Shown here: positions 35,572-46,950 of the stretch, in pieces | Layout: the number at the start of each line of letters is the position of its first letter | Position numbering within the stretch: position 1 is the first letter of the stretch | DNA from: Eriocheir sinensis | Taxonomy: Eukaryota > Arthropoda > Malacostraca > Decapoda > Varunidae | Direction of reading: 5' to 3' | NCBI RefSeq assembly: GCF_024679095.1 | Contig: NC_066531.1 | Location: 9,905,863-9,969,862 of the forward strand | Length of the DNA stretch: 64,000 nucleotides | The notes under the pieces: generated by a model | What the model was told of the DNA's origin: nothing | What the model saw: only the letters and a program-made list of their open reading frames with translations | Databases searched by the model: none | Translations under genes and position numbers: made by a program

Positions 35572-37267
35572 ATGGGTAAGTTTCCCTTGCCTCGGCCTGC
35601 CTCTCTACCTGACGTCCGCCGGTCCCCGATTACCCCTACGCGGTCCTCTCTCGTCGCCACCTTGGAGCCTTTCACCGTTCCTGGTGGTGCCACTGGAAAG
35701 TCCCTACCTCCTAGAGGGGCTGACCAAGACAAGTCCGTGCGACACAAAAGTCCACGTGTGTCTGACAAGGCTGCCTTCCATTCTGGGGGTAGCTCTGATG
35801 TGCGTCCCTCTTCCAAGCTGGACGCACTTCAGATGGTGAATATCAATCCATCGTTTTCCTACCGTGCCTTGCACTCCTTATTCAAGCCATTTGGCAGTCC
35901 TTCGCATCCGTCTCATTTATGATGGAGACTTCAAGTCAAACAGAGGTTATGTGACCTTTGCCTCCAGTGCTGAAGCCCAGTCGGCGTGTGATGCTGTTGC
36001 GACTCTGCCTATCGAAAGTGCTGGATTTCAAGCGAAACTTCTTCGCTTTTCCAATATTTCTGACAGTGACATGGACTATGTCCCGAATCTCTTTGAAGAC
36101 GCTTTGTTAGAGCCAACTCCCAGGGACAGCCAGGTCCCTCCCCCTCGTTGGTTTGTTGCATACTATAGGAATGGGCGTGGCAACTTCATTCATGCTGCCA
36201 GGTACCTCGCCAAAGAAATTGGCACGATCCCTGAGGGGAATCTGAAAAAAGTATGGGGAGGGAGTGTTAGTCAGGGCTAAAGGTATTACTCAAGCTAAAA
36301 TGCTGCAACATCCACCATGCCCTGCTGACAACATGTTTAAAACGGTCAAAGCACACCATACCTTCAATTATAGTAAAGGCAGTATATATAATCATGACCT
36401 CTATGAGTTCTCTGAGGAGGAAATACTTGGGATGTGCCCTAGTTCTGTTCATAAGGTGTCCAAGATGAAGGGTTCAGCTAACATGATACTTCTCATCTTT
36501 TTTGGTTCTACCCTCCCTGACCGTGTCAGTACTGGCCCCCTCCATCTTCGGGTAAAGCCTTTTGTTGACCGCTCTCTACAGTGTTTTTCATGTTACGGGT
36601 ATGGTCATGGTAAGAAATACTGCACTGAGCCTTCTCGGTGTGGTAATTGTTCTGCATTAGGCTCACACTCCACGGCGGAATGTGAGTCAGATGCTTATTG
36701 CTACTGTTACTACGTCCCATAATAGATTATCCCTTTTGTCCTGTGATTCTGTCGAGTCACCTCCAGGTTCTGATGGGGCTTCTCCGGCCTCGTCCCAGGT
36801 GGTGCATGTTGATGTATTGTCGCGGACAGAAGTGAAGACACCGATTTCAGTAACTTTCGTTCACAGGCACTAAAGATTTTTCCTTTTTAATTTGATTCAC
36901 AAGCCATAAATTTGTAAAATACGTGATAAAAACACTTGCTTATAAATAAAAGAAGGTAACAGTACTTTGCTGTGGGTGAAAATATCAATTTAATACTAAA
37001 ACAATTATCATGTCATTAATATGACTTTGCTTTCTGGCAACTACCAATGGCTGATCTTTCCGCTATTTATATTACTATAATGTCCAACTCTTTTAATCAA
37101 ACCGTAACATAAAATCAATAATCAACGTAAATACTTGCACATGATTTTAACTCTTATGATAAAATGATACTATTTGATTGTGGAAGAACAATGGACGAAG
37201 ATTTGTGAAACGTTATCGTTCAGTGTAGGGAGAACTCCTTGGGATAAATAGGCTACACACATGTTCT

Positions 37268-37285
37268 TATAAAAGTTATTGTTAG

Positions 37286-37358
<73 letters not shown>

Positions 37359-37389
37359 TATATATATATATATATATAAATATATATAT
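37268..37389. repeat. (TA)n microsatellite
   Basis: About 120 bases of TA with two short T/A interruptions. It follows TAGCCT, as does the GT run at 37501. Confidence 0.95.
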
Positions 37390-37498
37390 TACTAATGACG
37401 CGGCGGGCACCATGGAAAATGATGCTACTATGTAGGGAAACACCTTACGGTGCTAGGCTACACACATCTTACAAGGATTATATCAATAGCCTAATAGT

Positions 37499-37500
<2 letters not shown>

Positions 37501-37546
<46 letters not shown>
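37501..37546. repeat. (GT)n microsatellite
   Basis: GT run of about 46 bases inside the 1.1-kb TIR element. Confidence 0.96.
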
Positions 37547-37549
<3 letters not shown>

Positions 37550-38437
37550 AATATATAAATAAGTAGGTAAATAAATAAATATATGAAATTAAAAATTAAT
37601 AAATCATGACGTGCTGCGTGCGACACCATCGTTGGTACCGTTAGTACCGGTACCAGTACCGGAGTGTGCCGGCCCTTTCTCTCTGAGTACTTACTTTCTG
37701 CATAAAAAATCAGTATATAGGTATTATGAAAAGACTCATTATCTAATAACACTAACAGCAGATATTAGCAAAGTTCTGGCGCCAACTTTTCCTATCTATT
37801 ATATACATACCGACACATATATGGTACCGGTACTACTGGTACTGGAATTCTCGGGACTGGTATTACCGGTACTCAAGCTAACGGTACCTACATATTAGTT
37901 GCCAGTTTTCTGAAATCTGTGTCTTCACTTCTGTCCGCGACTGTACATGCACCTCACATTGCTTCGCCGAAGTCCGCCAGAGGTATAAAGAAGCGACATC
38001 GCGGTTCTACAGATTCAGTTGAATCTGTTCCGCCAACTAAGATTACTGTAGGTATACATGATTCTGGGGTCTCCCATGAAAGGCCTATGGAGGAAGATGC
38101 GGAGGCTCATATTGAGCCTGCTGCGACCCCCTCTGTTCCAGTTCCTGTTGCTTCTAGTGGTTTTCCTGATCGGGATATGGAAACTGAGGAATCCCTTGGA
38201 TATAGTGTTGGGAATCCTCCCCGCGAGCATGTAGCTTCGGGGAGTGGTGTGCGGTCTGGCTCTAGTAGTGCGGCGTCCGGAGGGGGCGCAGGTTCCTTTG
38301 TTGGGAGAAAGCTCGAGGTCCCTCGACCCGGCTTCTCTCGGGTCCCAGTCTCCTCTTCTCGCCGTATTACCGTACCGAATCAGGTGGGTAAAAGGCAGTC
38401 TCTTTCAGGGGCTCGCCTGGAGCGCACTCGAAAATAG

Positions 38438-40944
38438 ACATCTTCCGACTCCTCCAGTGGAATTGTAGAGGCCTACGAGCCTCGTGGGAGGAACTCCGAG
38501 CATTGATATCTCGGTTTTCTCCTGCTTGTCTTTGTTTACAGGAGACAATGCTCGGAGACTACACTCACTCTAGTCCTCCTGGGTATCGTGCCGTTTACAG
38601 TACCCCTAATCCTGGACAGGGCCACCATGGTGGCACCGCCATATTCCTTCGCTGTGATATCCCTTATGTCCCATTACAGCTTCACTCAACGTTGCAGTCT
38701 GTTGCTGTTAAGGTTTATTTGGGCAAATTTTATACATTATGTAGCATTTATCTCCCTCCTGGTGTTCCTGTTGACAGACACGATCTTGACGACCTGGTGC
38801 AGGAACTTTCCTCGCCTTTACTTTTATTAGGGGATTTTAACGGTCGCCATCCGTTGTGGGATGATGGTGCTACCAACCCACGCGGACTTTTAGTTGCTTC
38901 TTTTATTGAGGATCAGGGATTAGAAATTTTAAACTCTGGGGAGGTGACACATTTTCATAGCCAGACTGGTACTTTTACCTCTATAGATCTTTCACCTTGC
39001 ACTTCTAATTCTCTTCCTGATTTTCGTTGGCGGGTCTTACCGGACTTGTATGGCAGTGACCACTTTCCAATTTTATCGGAACGCATTGATTCTGTACCAC
39101 AGTCACGCCTTTCTCGCTGGCGTCTAGATAAAGCAGACTGGCAGCGATTTACGGAACTTAGCTCCTCTCTTCGTCCGTTGGCTGACTTTGGAACTTCTGA
39201 CGAGGCTGCATCCTATTTCACTGATGCCTTACATTCTGCAGCCCTTCAATCCGTCCCCAGGACGTCTGGCCAGTTCCCTAAACGTCCTGTTCCCTGGTGG
39301 AACGCCGCTTGCACTACTGCTGTGCAAGAGAAGCGTGCTGCATTCTCTCGACTTCGTCGTCACCGTGGGGACCCCCAGTGTTTGGATGCTTTTCGGCGAG
39401 CGCGTGCTCGAGCACGACGCACTTTCAAGGAGGCTCAACGAATTTCTTGGAAGACTTATCTCTCTTCCATCACTACCAGAACTACACTCACATAAGTCTT
39501 TAACAGAGTTCGTAAGATCTCTGGGAAGTTTCCCCCCCCTCCCCCTCCAGTGTTATCGCATGCAGGGGAAACGGTGGCAAACCCTAAGACTGTTGCTGAC
39601 CTATTCGCCAAGCACTTTGCCAGTGTCTCTAGGAAAGATCCCACTGCACCAGGGGCTCGTCATCGCCGGGATTTGGAATCACTCGGCGTTAACTTCGCTT
39701 CCACCGGAGGGGAATCTTATAATATCCCATTTTCTCTCTCCGAGTTGAAGACGGCTTTATCCCAGTGTCATGATTCCTCGCCAGGTCCAGACGACATCCC
39801 TTATGCTTTCTTACGCCACATGTCTGACTGTGGTTTTACATTTTTATTGGAACTTTACAAGTTCATTTAGCGTACCGGTGATTTTCCATCTCTGAGGAGT
39901 ATGTCTGTAATTCTCCCCATTCTGAAGCCTGGGAAAGATCATCTCCAAGCAACTAACTATCGTCCTATTTAACATCCTGCATTTGTAAAGTGATGGAGAA
40001 GATGGTGAATGTCAGGCTTATGTGGTACTTGGAGAGCCGGAATTTATTGACCCCGGTGCAATATGGTTTCCGAAAGGTGCGCTCCACTTCGGATGCTCTT
40101 TTATCCTTGGAATCCTTAGTTTGTGAGGCGTTTGCCAATAATCACCACCAGGTGACCGTGTTTTTTGATCTGGGGAAGGCCTATGACACCGCTTGGTGTC
40201 AAGGAATTTTACTTAACCTGTTTGAGTTTGGTCTTCGTGGCCGTCTCCCTGTTTTTATTCAGGAGTTTTTATCTCATCGTCTTTTACGGGTTAGAATGGG
40301 GAGTACTCTTTCCGAGGTTTGTCCACTTGAGGATGGTGTACCACAGGGAAGTATTCTCAGTGTTACGCTATATGCTGTGGCTATTAATGGAGTCGTTGGT
40401 GTCCTGCCTGATGGAGTTCGTAGCTCCTTATATGTAGACGATTTATCCATTTCGTTTTCTGCGGCAAGGATGTCGTTGATTGAACGAAAACTGCAATTGA
40501 CTATTAATAGAGTCGCCAATTGGGCAAATACGCGCGGCTTTCGATTTTCGTCCTCAAAGACAGTAGCTATGCATTTCTGTCGTCTTCGAGGCGTTCATCC
40601 GGACCCTGACTTATATCTTGGTAATAGGCGACTGTCCTGTGTAGAGACGACTCGTTAGCTCGGTCTTTTATTTGGTAGCCGCCTAACCTGGGTGCCTCAT
40701 TTACGTTACGTTAAGGCGGCTTGTCAGAAAGCCCTGTCCCTCCTTCGTGTTTTAGCTCATACCTCTTGGGGTGCAGACAGGGACACGCTACTCCTCCTCC
40801 ACAGAACACTCATCCTTTCCAAGTTGGAATATGGCTGCGAGGTATACTCCTCCGCCAAGGAGGCTCGCCTACGCGTGTTGGACTCAGTACATCACGCCGG
40901 GGTCCGCTTGGCTACTGGTGCATTCCGGTCTTCATCGATACCTA
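38438..40944 (+). pseudogene. LINE-B ORF2, endonuclease and RT part
   Basis: APE-type endonuclease (LLQWNCRGLRASWEELRALI, CLCLQETML, LLLGDFNGRHPLWDD, GSDHFPI) covers about 38455-39090, with the catalytic N, E, D, N and SDH residues present. RT fingers follow (VPWWNAACTTAVQEKRAAFS, SPGPDDIPYAFLRHM), then the palm in the frame 39990-40656: QYGFRKVRSTSDALLSLESL, VFFDLGKAYDTAW, DGVPQGSILSVTLYAVAING and catalytic LYVDDLSI. Stops at about 39494, 39868 and 40656 and a frameshift near 39975 inactivate it. The gene is cut at 40944 by the Harbinger element and resumes at 47621. Confidence 0.9.
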
Positions 40945-41205
40945 GGGCCCGGATTGTCAAATCTAACCTTCCCCCTTCCGCGACGGCTCCCCACGAAGGG
41001 AGAACTCAGCGCTTTGATGGCCCTCGGCTGCGTTAAATCGTCCCTCCTCTTCCCCCTACCAGTGCATGGAACACGGAGGGGTTGGTACGTCGGAAGGTTT
41101 ATTTACATGCGCATCGCTATCTTCATTCTGTGGTTTGTCTGCTGGCGGCAAGGAGCTATCACCACCTCTCCAAGTTTCCCTGCATTTATTTACAAGGTAG
41201 GACAT

Positions 41206-41620
41206 TTTGGCCTATTGTATGATGTTTTTTGTGTGTTTATTGACGGGGTTAACCATTGTGGGTAGGCAAATAGCTTGCTTTGGGTCTAGTTAGCCTAATT
41301 GAGGGAGAGCTGACTACAGCCTGTTGGGCTCTCGTCAGCCCCACATGTATGACTGAATTTACTCATCATATGACATATTGTATGATGTTTTTGTACGTTT
41401 TCTGACGGGGTTAGCCCTTGTGGGTAACCAAATGTATTCCTTTGGGTCTGGCTAGCCCTAGGGAGGGAGCACTGACGAGACCACGTTGCCCTAGCCATGG
41501 CCACAATTATCGCTGCCTTGACTGACCACTTTAGGGGCATGTGCCGGACTTTAGGGTGTTTTTTGTTTGTTTATTGACGTAGCTAGCCTGTGTGGATACC
41601 TAAGTAGCTTATGTGGCGTC
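41206..41620 (+). repeat. Left subterminal repeats of Harbinger copy 1
   Basis: Three imperfect direct repeats of about 163-175 bp (anchors near 41215, 41378 and 41553) share TTGTATGATGTTTTTTGT, then GACGGGGTTA, GGGTCTGGCTAGCC and GAGGGAG. Such subterminal motifs often bind the transposition proteins; here that role is inferred. Confidence 0.7.
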
Positions 41621-41774
41621 TTGTTCTCCGTAATTATGGTTTGCACAAAACAGGCTGGACTTTGACCATAACCACATTTATTACCACATATACTGACTGT
41701 AGTATTGTAATTTGTAGACTCCCCTAATTTAACTTATGTAATTTCAGCACCCCTCATTCTTTACGGCAAGTAAT

Positions 41775-42266
41775 ATGGAGGTGACAGTTGATGCCAGTTT
41801 TACGAGAACCAGCCCCATTTCCTCTGCGGAGAAGCAGATGTTGATTGGGTTGATAACCCAAGAACCCATCTTGAAAAAAAGAAAAACAGATGGGAAACTA
41901 CTAGAGCAAAAGAGACGAGCGTGGGCACGCATTACCCAACATTCCAATGCCCATAACATGGGTCCCAAGAGGACGGAGGGACAGCTCAGAAAAATTTGGG
42001 AAAAAATAAGAGTAAAGCAAGTTTAAAGAATATTTTATAAAGTCTCCAGCAAAAATGACGCGACAAATGTGCGAGTAGCTTTTGCCAGTATATGTGGCAC
42101 TGCCGCACCGCAGGTTCAACCCTCCCTCTCTCGTTTCCATTACCTTAACTAATCCGCTCTCCCTTTTAAATATTCTGGGGTGCGGCTATGCCACATATAC
42201 AAGTACTAGTAAATGACCCTACCCTTTACAATTCTAAATTTGCATATTTCATTCCTCAGTAGCTTT

Positions 42267-42338
<72 letters not shown>

Positions 42339-44577
42339 GTATTTTCTGTACGTGAAGGAACCCCTGTAGTGATGTAATTTGGCTGAAGCTTTACATTAGA
42401 GATCCATTCCTGGGTAGGATGTTGGTAATAACATACTAATGCAGTTCACCCGGGACTTTGATTCTTTTCTTTGAGACTAAACTGTTGTATGTGGAAGGGA
42501 GAAAAGTAATCTACACTGAGTTCAGGACTCAAAACTTGCCCATCCCCTTCATATCTATACCTTGTCACAGTGTAGAGATGAATTATAGAATACGAGAGAT
42601 GCTGACACTACTCTTACACTACACCACAGTGTGATGAATAATGTCATACTAGCTTATACACAAAAAAGTATAGCCTGTACTGATGTTTAATTGTTGTACC
42701 TTTATTTTAGGGCAAATCAAGAGGACGCACGCCAAAAGCGTGAGATATTCAGGACAGGTGGTGGCACCCCTCCCAAGGTACTCACACCTGAGACGGAGCA
42801 GGTCCTCTCCATTCTTGGGACCAACATCCAGGATATTGGCAACCCCTATGATCATGATGCCATGTCATCTCAAGGTAAGTGACCATTGTCAGTTTTGATT
42901 ACCATGTTTGTTAATTATATTTGTCAGTAAAAATGCAGGAACTTGTGAAATCTTAAATTCTTCAGTCATGCAATAACGGAAAGTACCCAAGAATAATCAA
43001 CAAGTTTACAGTAGTATTAAACAAAATTATATTACATTGTACGTCTGCTTTTCTCAATTCTTGATGGGGTTCAATATGCCATGGCTCTTCTACAATCTCC
43101 CACTCATTAACCTTTCTCAGTTATTCATTTCCAATCACCATAAACTCTTGTCTTTTCAAACCTCGGGCATCAACTGATTAAACATGTTCTTGAAGTACAT
43201 TAAGCTGCACAAGACAGTGCTATGCTTGTGTACTAAAATATCTTTATTCTCAGCACCGTCGCACCGACATGTTCGACTCATCCGATTTACCAAGTCTCTC
43301 TTTGTGAGAGGTAAGATGTTTTAAGTGGTAATCATAAGCAGTATAGCTTGTAACACTTGAGACAGAAGCCTTTTTGGCTGGTGACTGGGGCCCAGAAGCC
43401 ATATAATCATAATTATAAGCAGTATAGTTGTAAGAGTTAAGCCACAAGCCTCTGACCTGTGACTGGGGCCCAGAAGCCATATAATCATAATTATAAGCAG
43501 TATAGTTGTAAGAGTTAAGCCACAAGCCTCTGACCTGTGACTGGGGCCCTGAAGCCATATAATCATAAGCAGTATAGCTTGTAGTACTTAAGACAGAAGC
43601 CTTTACGGTCTGTGACAGTGGCCCAGAAGCCATATAAGCATAATCATAAGCAGTATAGTTTGTAAGAGTTAAGCCACAAGCCTCTTTGACCTGTGACTGG
43701 GGCCCTGAAGCCATATAAGCATCATCATAAGCAGTACAGCTTGTAGCAGTTATGGCAGAAGCTTTTACAGACAGTGATTGGGGCCCAGAAGCCACCTCAC
43801 ATATATTAACGCATCACAGACATGCACTGTCTAATATACGGGAAACAATGGCTAACTATATGCAATTTTAATGTGTATCATACGTATTGTGACCTTTTTA
43901 CGGTGTTATGTGCAGTAATGAATTTGTATTTTGTAACCATAATGTAGTAAATTTAAAACAGTATCAGTGTCAAGTTAGTAATCTGACGAAAACAAACCTG
44001 ATTAGGCATAATATTTCAGTAAATGCACTTTAAAAATGGAAAAAAGTTACATTCTGACACTTCCGTAAGCCACAGAAATAAAGACCTGTATTCTAGAGGT
44101 TAATATACACACATATACTTTTATAATCTTTTCTCACAAACTAACTTCTTTTATCTAATGCCAGAAAATTCTTACTCAACCGCCCTCTACGAAGTGGTTC
44201 ATCTGGAAGAGCCCGCTACGCCACCTCTACCTACACCAGCAGAAGAGCCGACACTCGAGGAAAGAAACAGTGTGGCCGAACCCGAAGTGTCCTCCTGTCC
44301 ATCCTCAAGTGGAAAGAGGAGGCAGCGTAGTGCCAGGAGGGCACTTCAGGACCATGAACTATATGGCACACCAGGAGGAGAAAGTGCTAGCAATAAGAAA
44401 GAAGAAATGCAGCGGAGATTTCTGGAGAAGAGGGACGCACTGATGGACCTACAGATGCAGCACATGCAGGTTCGTCTTGAAGAAGCCAAGGAGAGTTGGG
44501 AAGAAGCCAAGGAGAGGCGGGAAGAAGCCAAGGAGAGGCGGGAAGAGGCCAGACTTTACAACGGCAAAAATTACTAG
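41775..44577 (+). CDS. Harbinger Myb/SANT-like DNA-binding protein, copy 1 (3 exons, 272 aa)
   Basis: Second protein of the PIF/Harbinger system; in the family it binds the transposon ends and brings the nuclease into the nucleus. Exon 1 (41775-42016) encodes the Myb/SANT-like domain: SSAEKQMLIGLITQEPILKK, RRAWARITQHSNAH, KRTEGQLRKIWEKIRVK. It ends at a non-canonical GC donor (GCAAGT). Exon 2 (42711-42874) gives EDARQKREIFRTGGGTPPKV and ends before GTAAGT. Exon 3 (44165-44577) follows CCAG and contains an acidic/proline linker, a basic RRQRSARR segment and a C-terminal coiled coil with 3.5 EEAKESW/EEAKERR heptads. Exon phases join and the CDS is exactly 273 codons. A 10-bp deletion relative to copy 2 replaces the last residues. 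No RBS-type start evidence applies; the first ATG before the domain was chosen. Confidence 0.85.
42266..42336. repeat. (CA)n microsatellite in intron 1 of the Myb-like gene
   Basis: CA run of about 66 bases; the same site in copy 2 (60022-60050) has only about 24 bases. Confidence 0.96.
43336..43800 (-). repeat. 78-bp minisatellite in intron 2 of the Myb-like gene (six units)
   Basis: Anchors GGGGCCC(A/T)GAAGCC recur at about 43387, 43465, 43543, 43619, 43699 and 43780. As 78 is a multiple of three, the minus strand stays open for 181 codons with a 26-residue repeat (ASGPQSQVRGLW, NSYNYTAYNYDYM). Copy 2 has five units. No known protein matches, and a coding role is not supported. Confidence 0.85.
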
Positions 44578-44579
44578 GA

Positions 44580-45156
44580 TTAAGGAATAAACAATAAAAA
44601 CAAATTAAAAATGAGTATAATTTTAATGTAAATTTAAGTTTAGCTTAGATGTAGATATAAATATAAATTTTAGAATGTAAGAATAAGTTTAAGTTTATGT
44701 AAATATAATTCTAGATTAAATATACATATTAATCTTAGATTGTAGGAATAGGTTTTTGTAAATATAATCTTAGAATGTAGGAATAGGTTTAAGTTTATGT
44801 AAATATGTTTAAGTAAAAATATTGTATGCCAACTGACATCAGCGTTTGCCTTGCTAACATCATCCAATTTCTTGCATGTTTAAGATAATTTAAGAATTTT
44901 CATGTTCTGACTTTTGTGTGATATAAAAAACACAAAGGTAAACAATATATGGTAGCACCGAGCTTTATTTAACAATTGGTCAAAAAGAAATATATACTAC
45001 ACCATTCACATAGAACTACTACTTGCTCTCAAGAACTGTCTGAAGGGTATGCCCATGGTAAGGCTCAAGTGGATGCCATCTGACCACCTTTACAAAGAAA
45101 GAGTTCGGAGACAGAGAAGACATATGTTTATACCTACAATAAGGTTCCCATCTTGT
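44580..45156. other. Intergenic region between convergent Harbinger genes
   Basis: AT-rich 3' UTR space. Imperfect tandem copies of a 50-60-bp unit (TTAGAATGTAGGAATA and GTTTATGTAAATAT) occupy about 44665-44815. AATAAA lies just past the Myb-like stop (about 44586). Poly-A signals for the opposite gene are not clear. Confidence 0.6.
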
Positions 45157-46761
45157 TTAAAAGTAGTCAGTAATGATTTGCTGCCGTTTCAGTCTACCTA
45201 GTACGTTCGCCTGTCTCTGTATTGGCACTTCATTATGGAGAGCATTGATATCGATGTTTATCATGTCCCTTCCATCTTGTGGCAAAACCAGTCTAGTTTG
45301 GACTGCAATATTGTGCAGTACCATTGCAGCAACTATGATGGCTTTAGTGGTGTCTAAATTTGTCCTAACTTTCTTCCCTAAATACCCAAATCTCCTTTTT
45401 AGAACACCAAATGCCCTTTCAACTGTATTCCTCGTATGGGTATGACTGTTGTTATAAGCCCTCTCGTGCTCATTAGTTGGAACTGACACTGTCAACAGAT
45501 ACCTCTTCAAGGCATAGTCAGCATCTCCAAGCAAGTGATACCTAGGGTTTAAATTTGTCTCTATATCAGCACAGAGCCTACTGTTATAGAAAATCCTACT
45601 GTCGTGGACACTCCCTGGCCAACGAGCAACAACATTATGAAACCGCAGGTCAGGTCCACATACAGCTTGGACGTTCAATGAAAAGAAACCTTTCCTGCAC
45701 CGAAACACCTCTGAATTTTCAACAGAGGGTCTCAGTATGGCAATGTGTGTACAGTCAATTGCCCCGATAACTCCAGGCATTCCATGAATGGCATGAAAAT
45801 CCTGGATTGTACGCTGCAGATCATTGCCCGAAGGTGGCTGTATATAATGCCTGCTCAAGCTAGCAATTGCTCTTGACACCACCTTCAGGCACTGGCTGAC
45901 TGTTGTTTGTGATACATCATGGCAGTCACCTAAAGTCATTTGGTGGTCTCCGGTTGCCATGCAGCGTATCGCGATCAGGGTTTGGAGATGTGGCGGAACA
46001 GGACAGCCTGTCAAGAGAGGAAGCTCGTGTAAAAGGTAACGGCAAAGTTGGGAGCATACGTAGTGGCTGTGTGTGGCATCTGCACTCATGCCAAATTAAC
46101 CCTTGAGGCTGTGATGGATAGGAACTATAAATGGCACTTGATACGTGCAATATAACTAGTACATATGACAGCTTGACAGAGAAACACTGTATAATTGTAA
46201 TGTACGGTGAAATAAATTACCTCTTGAGTCATTTGGGGCAGGAAGGTGATCTCTAATTTCTTCAATTAGGTCGTACATTGACGTTTTCCTGACCCTGAAG
46301 CGGTCCATGAATTCATCATCACTCATTGCTGTGAAGGGATTCATCCGATCTGTAAGAGTACAGTGATTAATAATTATATACTTAATATATCATAGCCATT
46401 CCTTATGTGGCATTCTTATGGGGGAAGTCAGCTTGATAGGCTTTGAGATGGTACGGGGAGATTCAGATTGTCGGTAAAACATGACTGTAGCATTGCAACA
46501 TCTAAAGAAAGCGAAGTCATGAAAGGAAGTAATGAAAGGACTGATGATGTATGTGACAAGTGCTTATGTGTGGGCAGAGGGCTGGATTTGCTGTCTGGGG
46601 AAAGATGCGTGTTACGAAGGTGTATACATAATCCTTTAAGTCTGTTAGGGTTTACCTGTAACAATTCTGCGACGTCTACGTCCGACAACTCCTTCGGCAT
46701 CTAGCTCCTCCAATTGATCCAAGAGGTCCAGATCATCCCAAAGCTGCTCATAAGCGGCCAT
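45157..46761 (-). CDS. Harbinger DDE nuclease (HARBI1-like transposase), copy 1 (3 exons, 361 aa)
   Basis: Catalytic protein of the element, expected to excise and integrate it together with the Myb-like partner. Exon 1 46761-46656 (MAAYEQLWDDLDLLDQLEEL, then RRRRRIVT), exon 2 46349-46221 (MNPFTAMSDDEFMDRFRVRK), exon 3 46007-45157. All junctions are GT-AG and in phase, and the CDS is exactly 362 codons. Exon 3 holds the helix-turn-helix-like GDCHDVSQTTVSQCLKVVSR and the RNase H-fold triad: D163 (GAIDCTHI), D214 (GSVHDSRIF), E275 (NTVERAFGVLKRRF). Length fits the family (about 350 aa). No stop or frameshift is seen, so it may be functional. It shares its 5' side with the right-end subterminal repeats, where its promoter should lie. 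Confidence 0.92.
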
Positions 46762-46950
46762 GATCTCAGTAACCTGCAAAATCAATTACAAATTTTAACC
46801 CAGGAGTGCCACCATGTAGGTTCTTCTTTCATACCTAACTAGAGACCAAAGCAATGAAATAAGAAAGCACAACTTACCCACGAAAAAGAAGTATTTATCT
46901 AATAGGAGTCTTCTAATTCACTCATGAACACGTTATTATAATATTTTGTG

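Larger units (their letters stand above)
36819..37941. mobile_element. 1.1-kb element with 31-bp terminal inverted repeats
   Basis: 36819-36849 and 37911-37941 are inverted copies with one mismatch (GTCGCGGACAGAAGTGAAGA begins the left arm). The sequence between has no LINE-B similarity and no coding frame. It contains a long TA run, a GT run, two related 110-bp units and clusters of GGTACC palindromes. It is a non-autonomous DNA element or foldback insertion. The flanks do not show a clean target duplication, so the exact ends are uncertain. Confidence 0.65.
35572..38437 (+). pseudogene. LINE-B ORF1 (RRM-like and zinc-knuckle RNA-binding protein)
   Basis: ORF1 proteins coat the LINE RNA. 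It starts at ATG 35572 (MGKFPLPRP). An RRM-like segment is visible across a frameshift near 35905: LDALQMVNINPSFSYRALHS, then RIRLIYDGDFKSNRGYVTFA. After another frameshift near 36255 comes KAHHTFNYSKGSIYNHDLYE. Two zinc knuckles follow: CFSCYGYGHGKKYC (36580-36622) and CGNCSALGSHSTAEC (36640-36685), with a damaged third. A 1.1-kb TIR insert interrupts at 36819-37941. The basic/serine-rich C-terminus resumes (ARGIKKRHRGSTDSVES) and stops at 38437, a few bases before ORF2. Confidence 0.8.

Noticed and set aside
36267..36720. Minus-strand frames opposite LINE-B ORF1
   Set aside because: Antisense shadows of ORF1 without family similarity.
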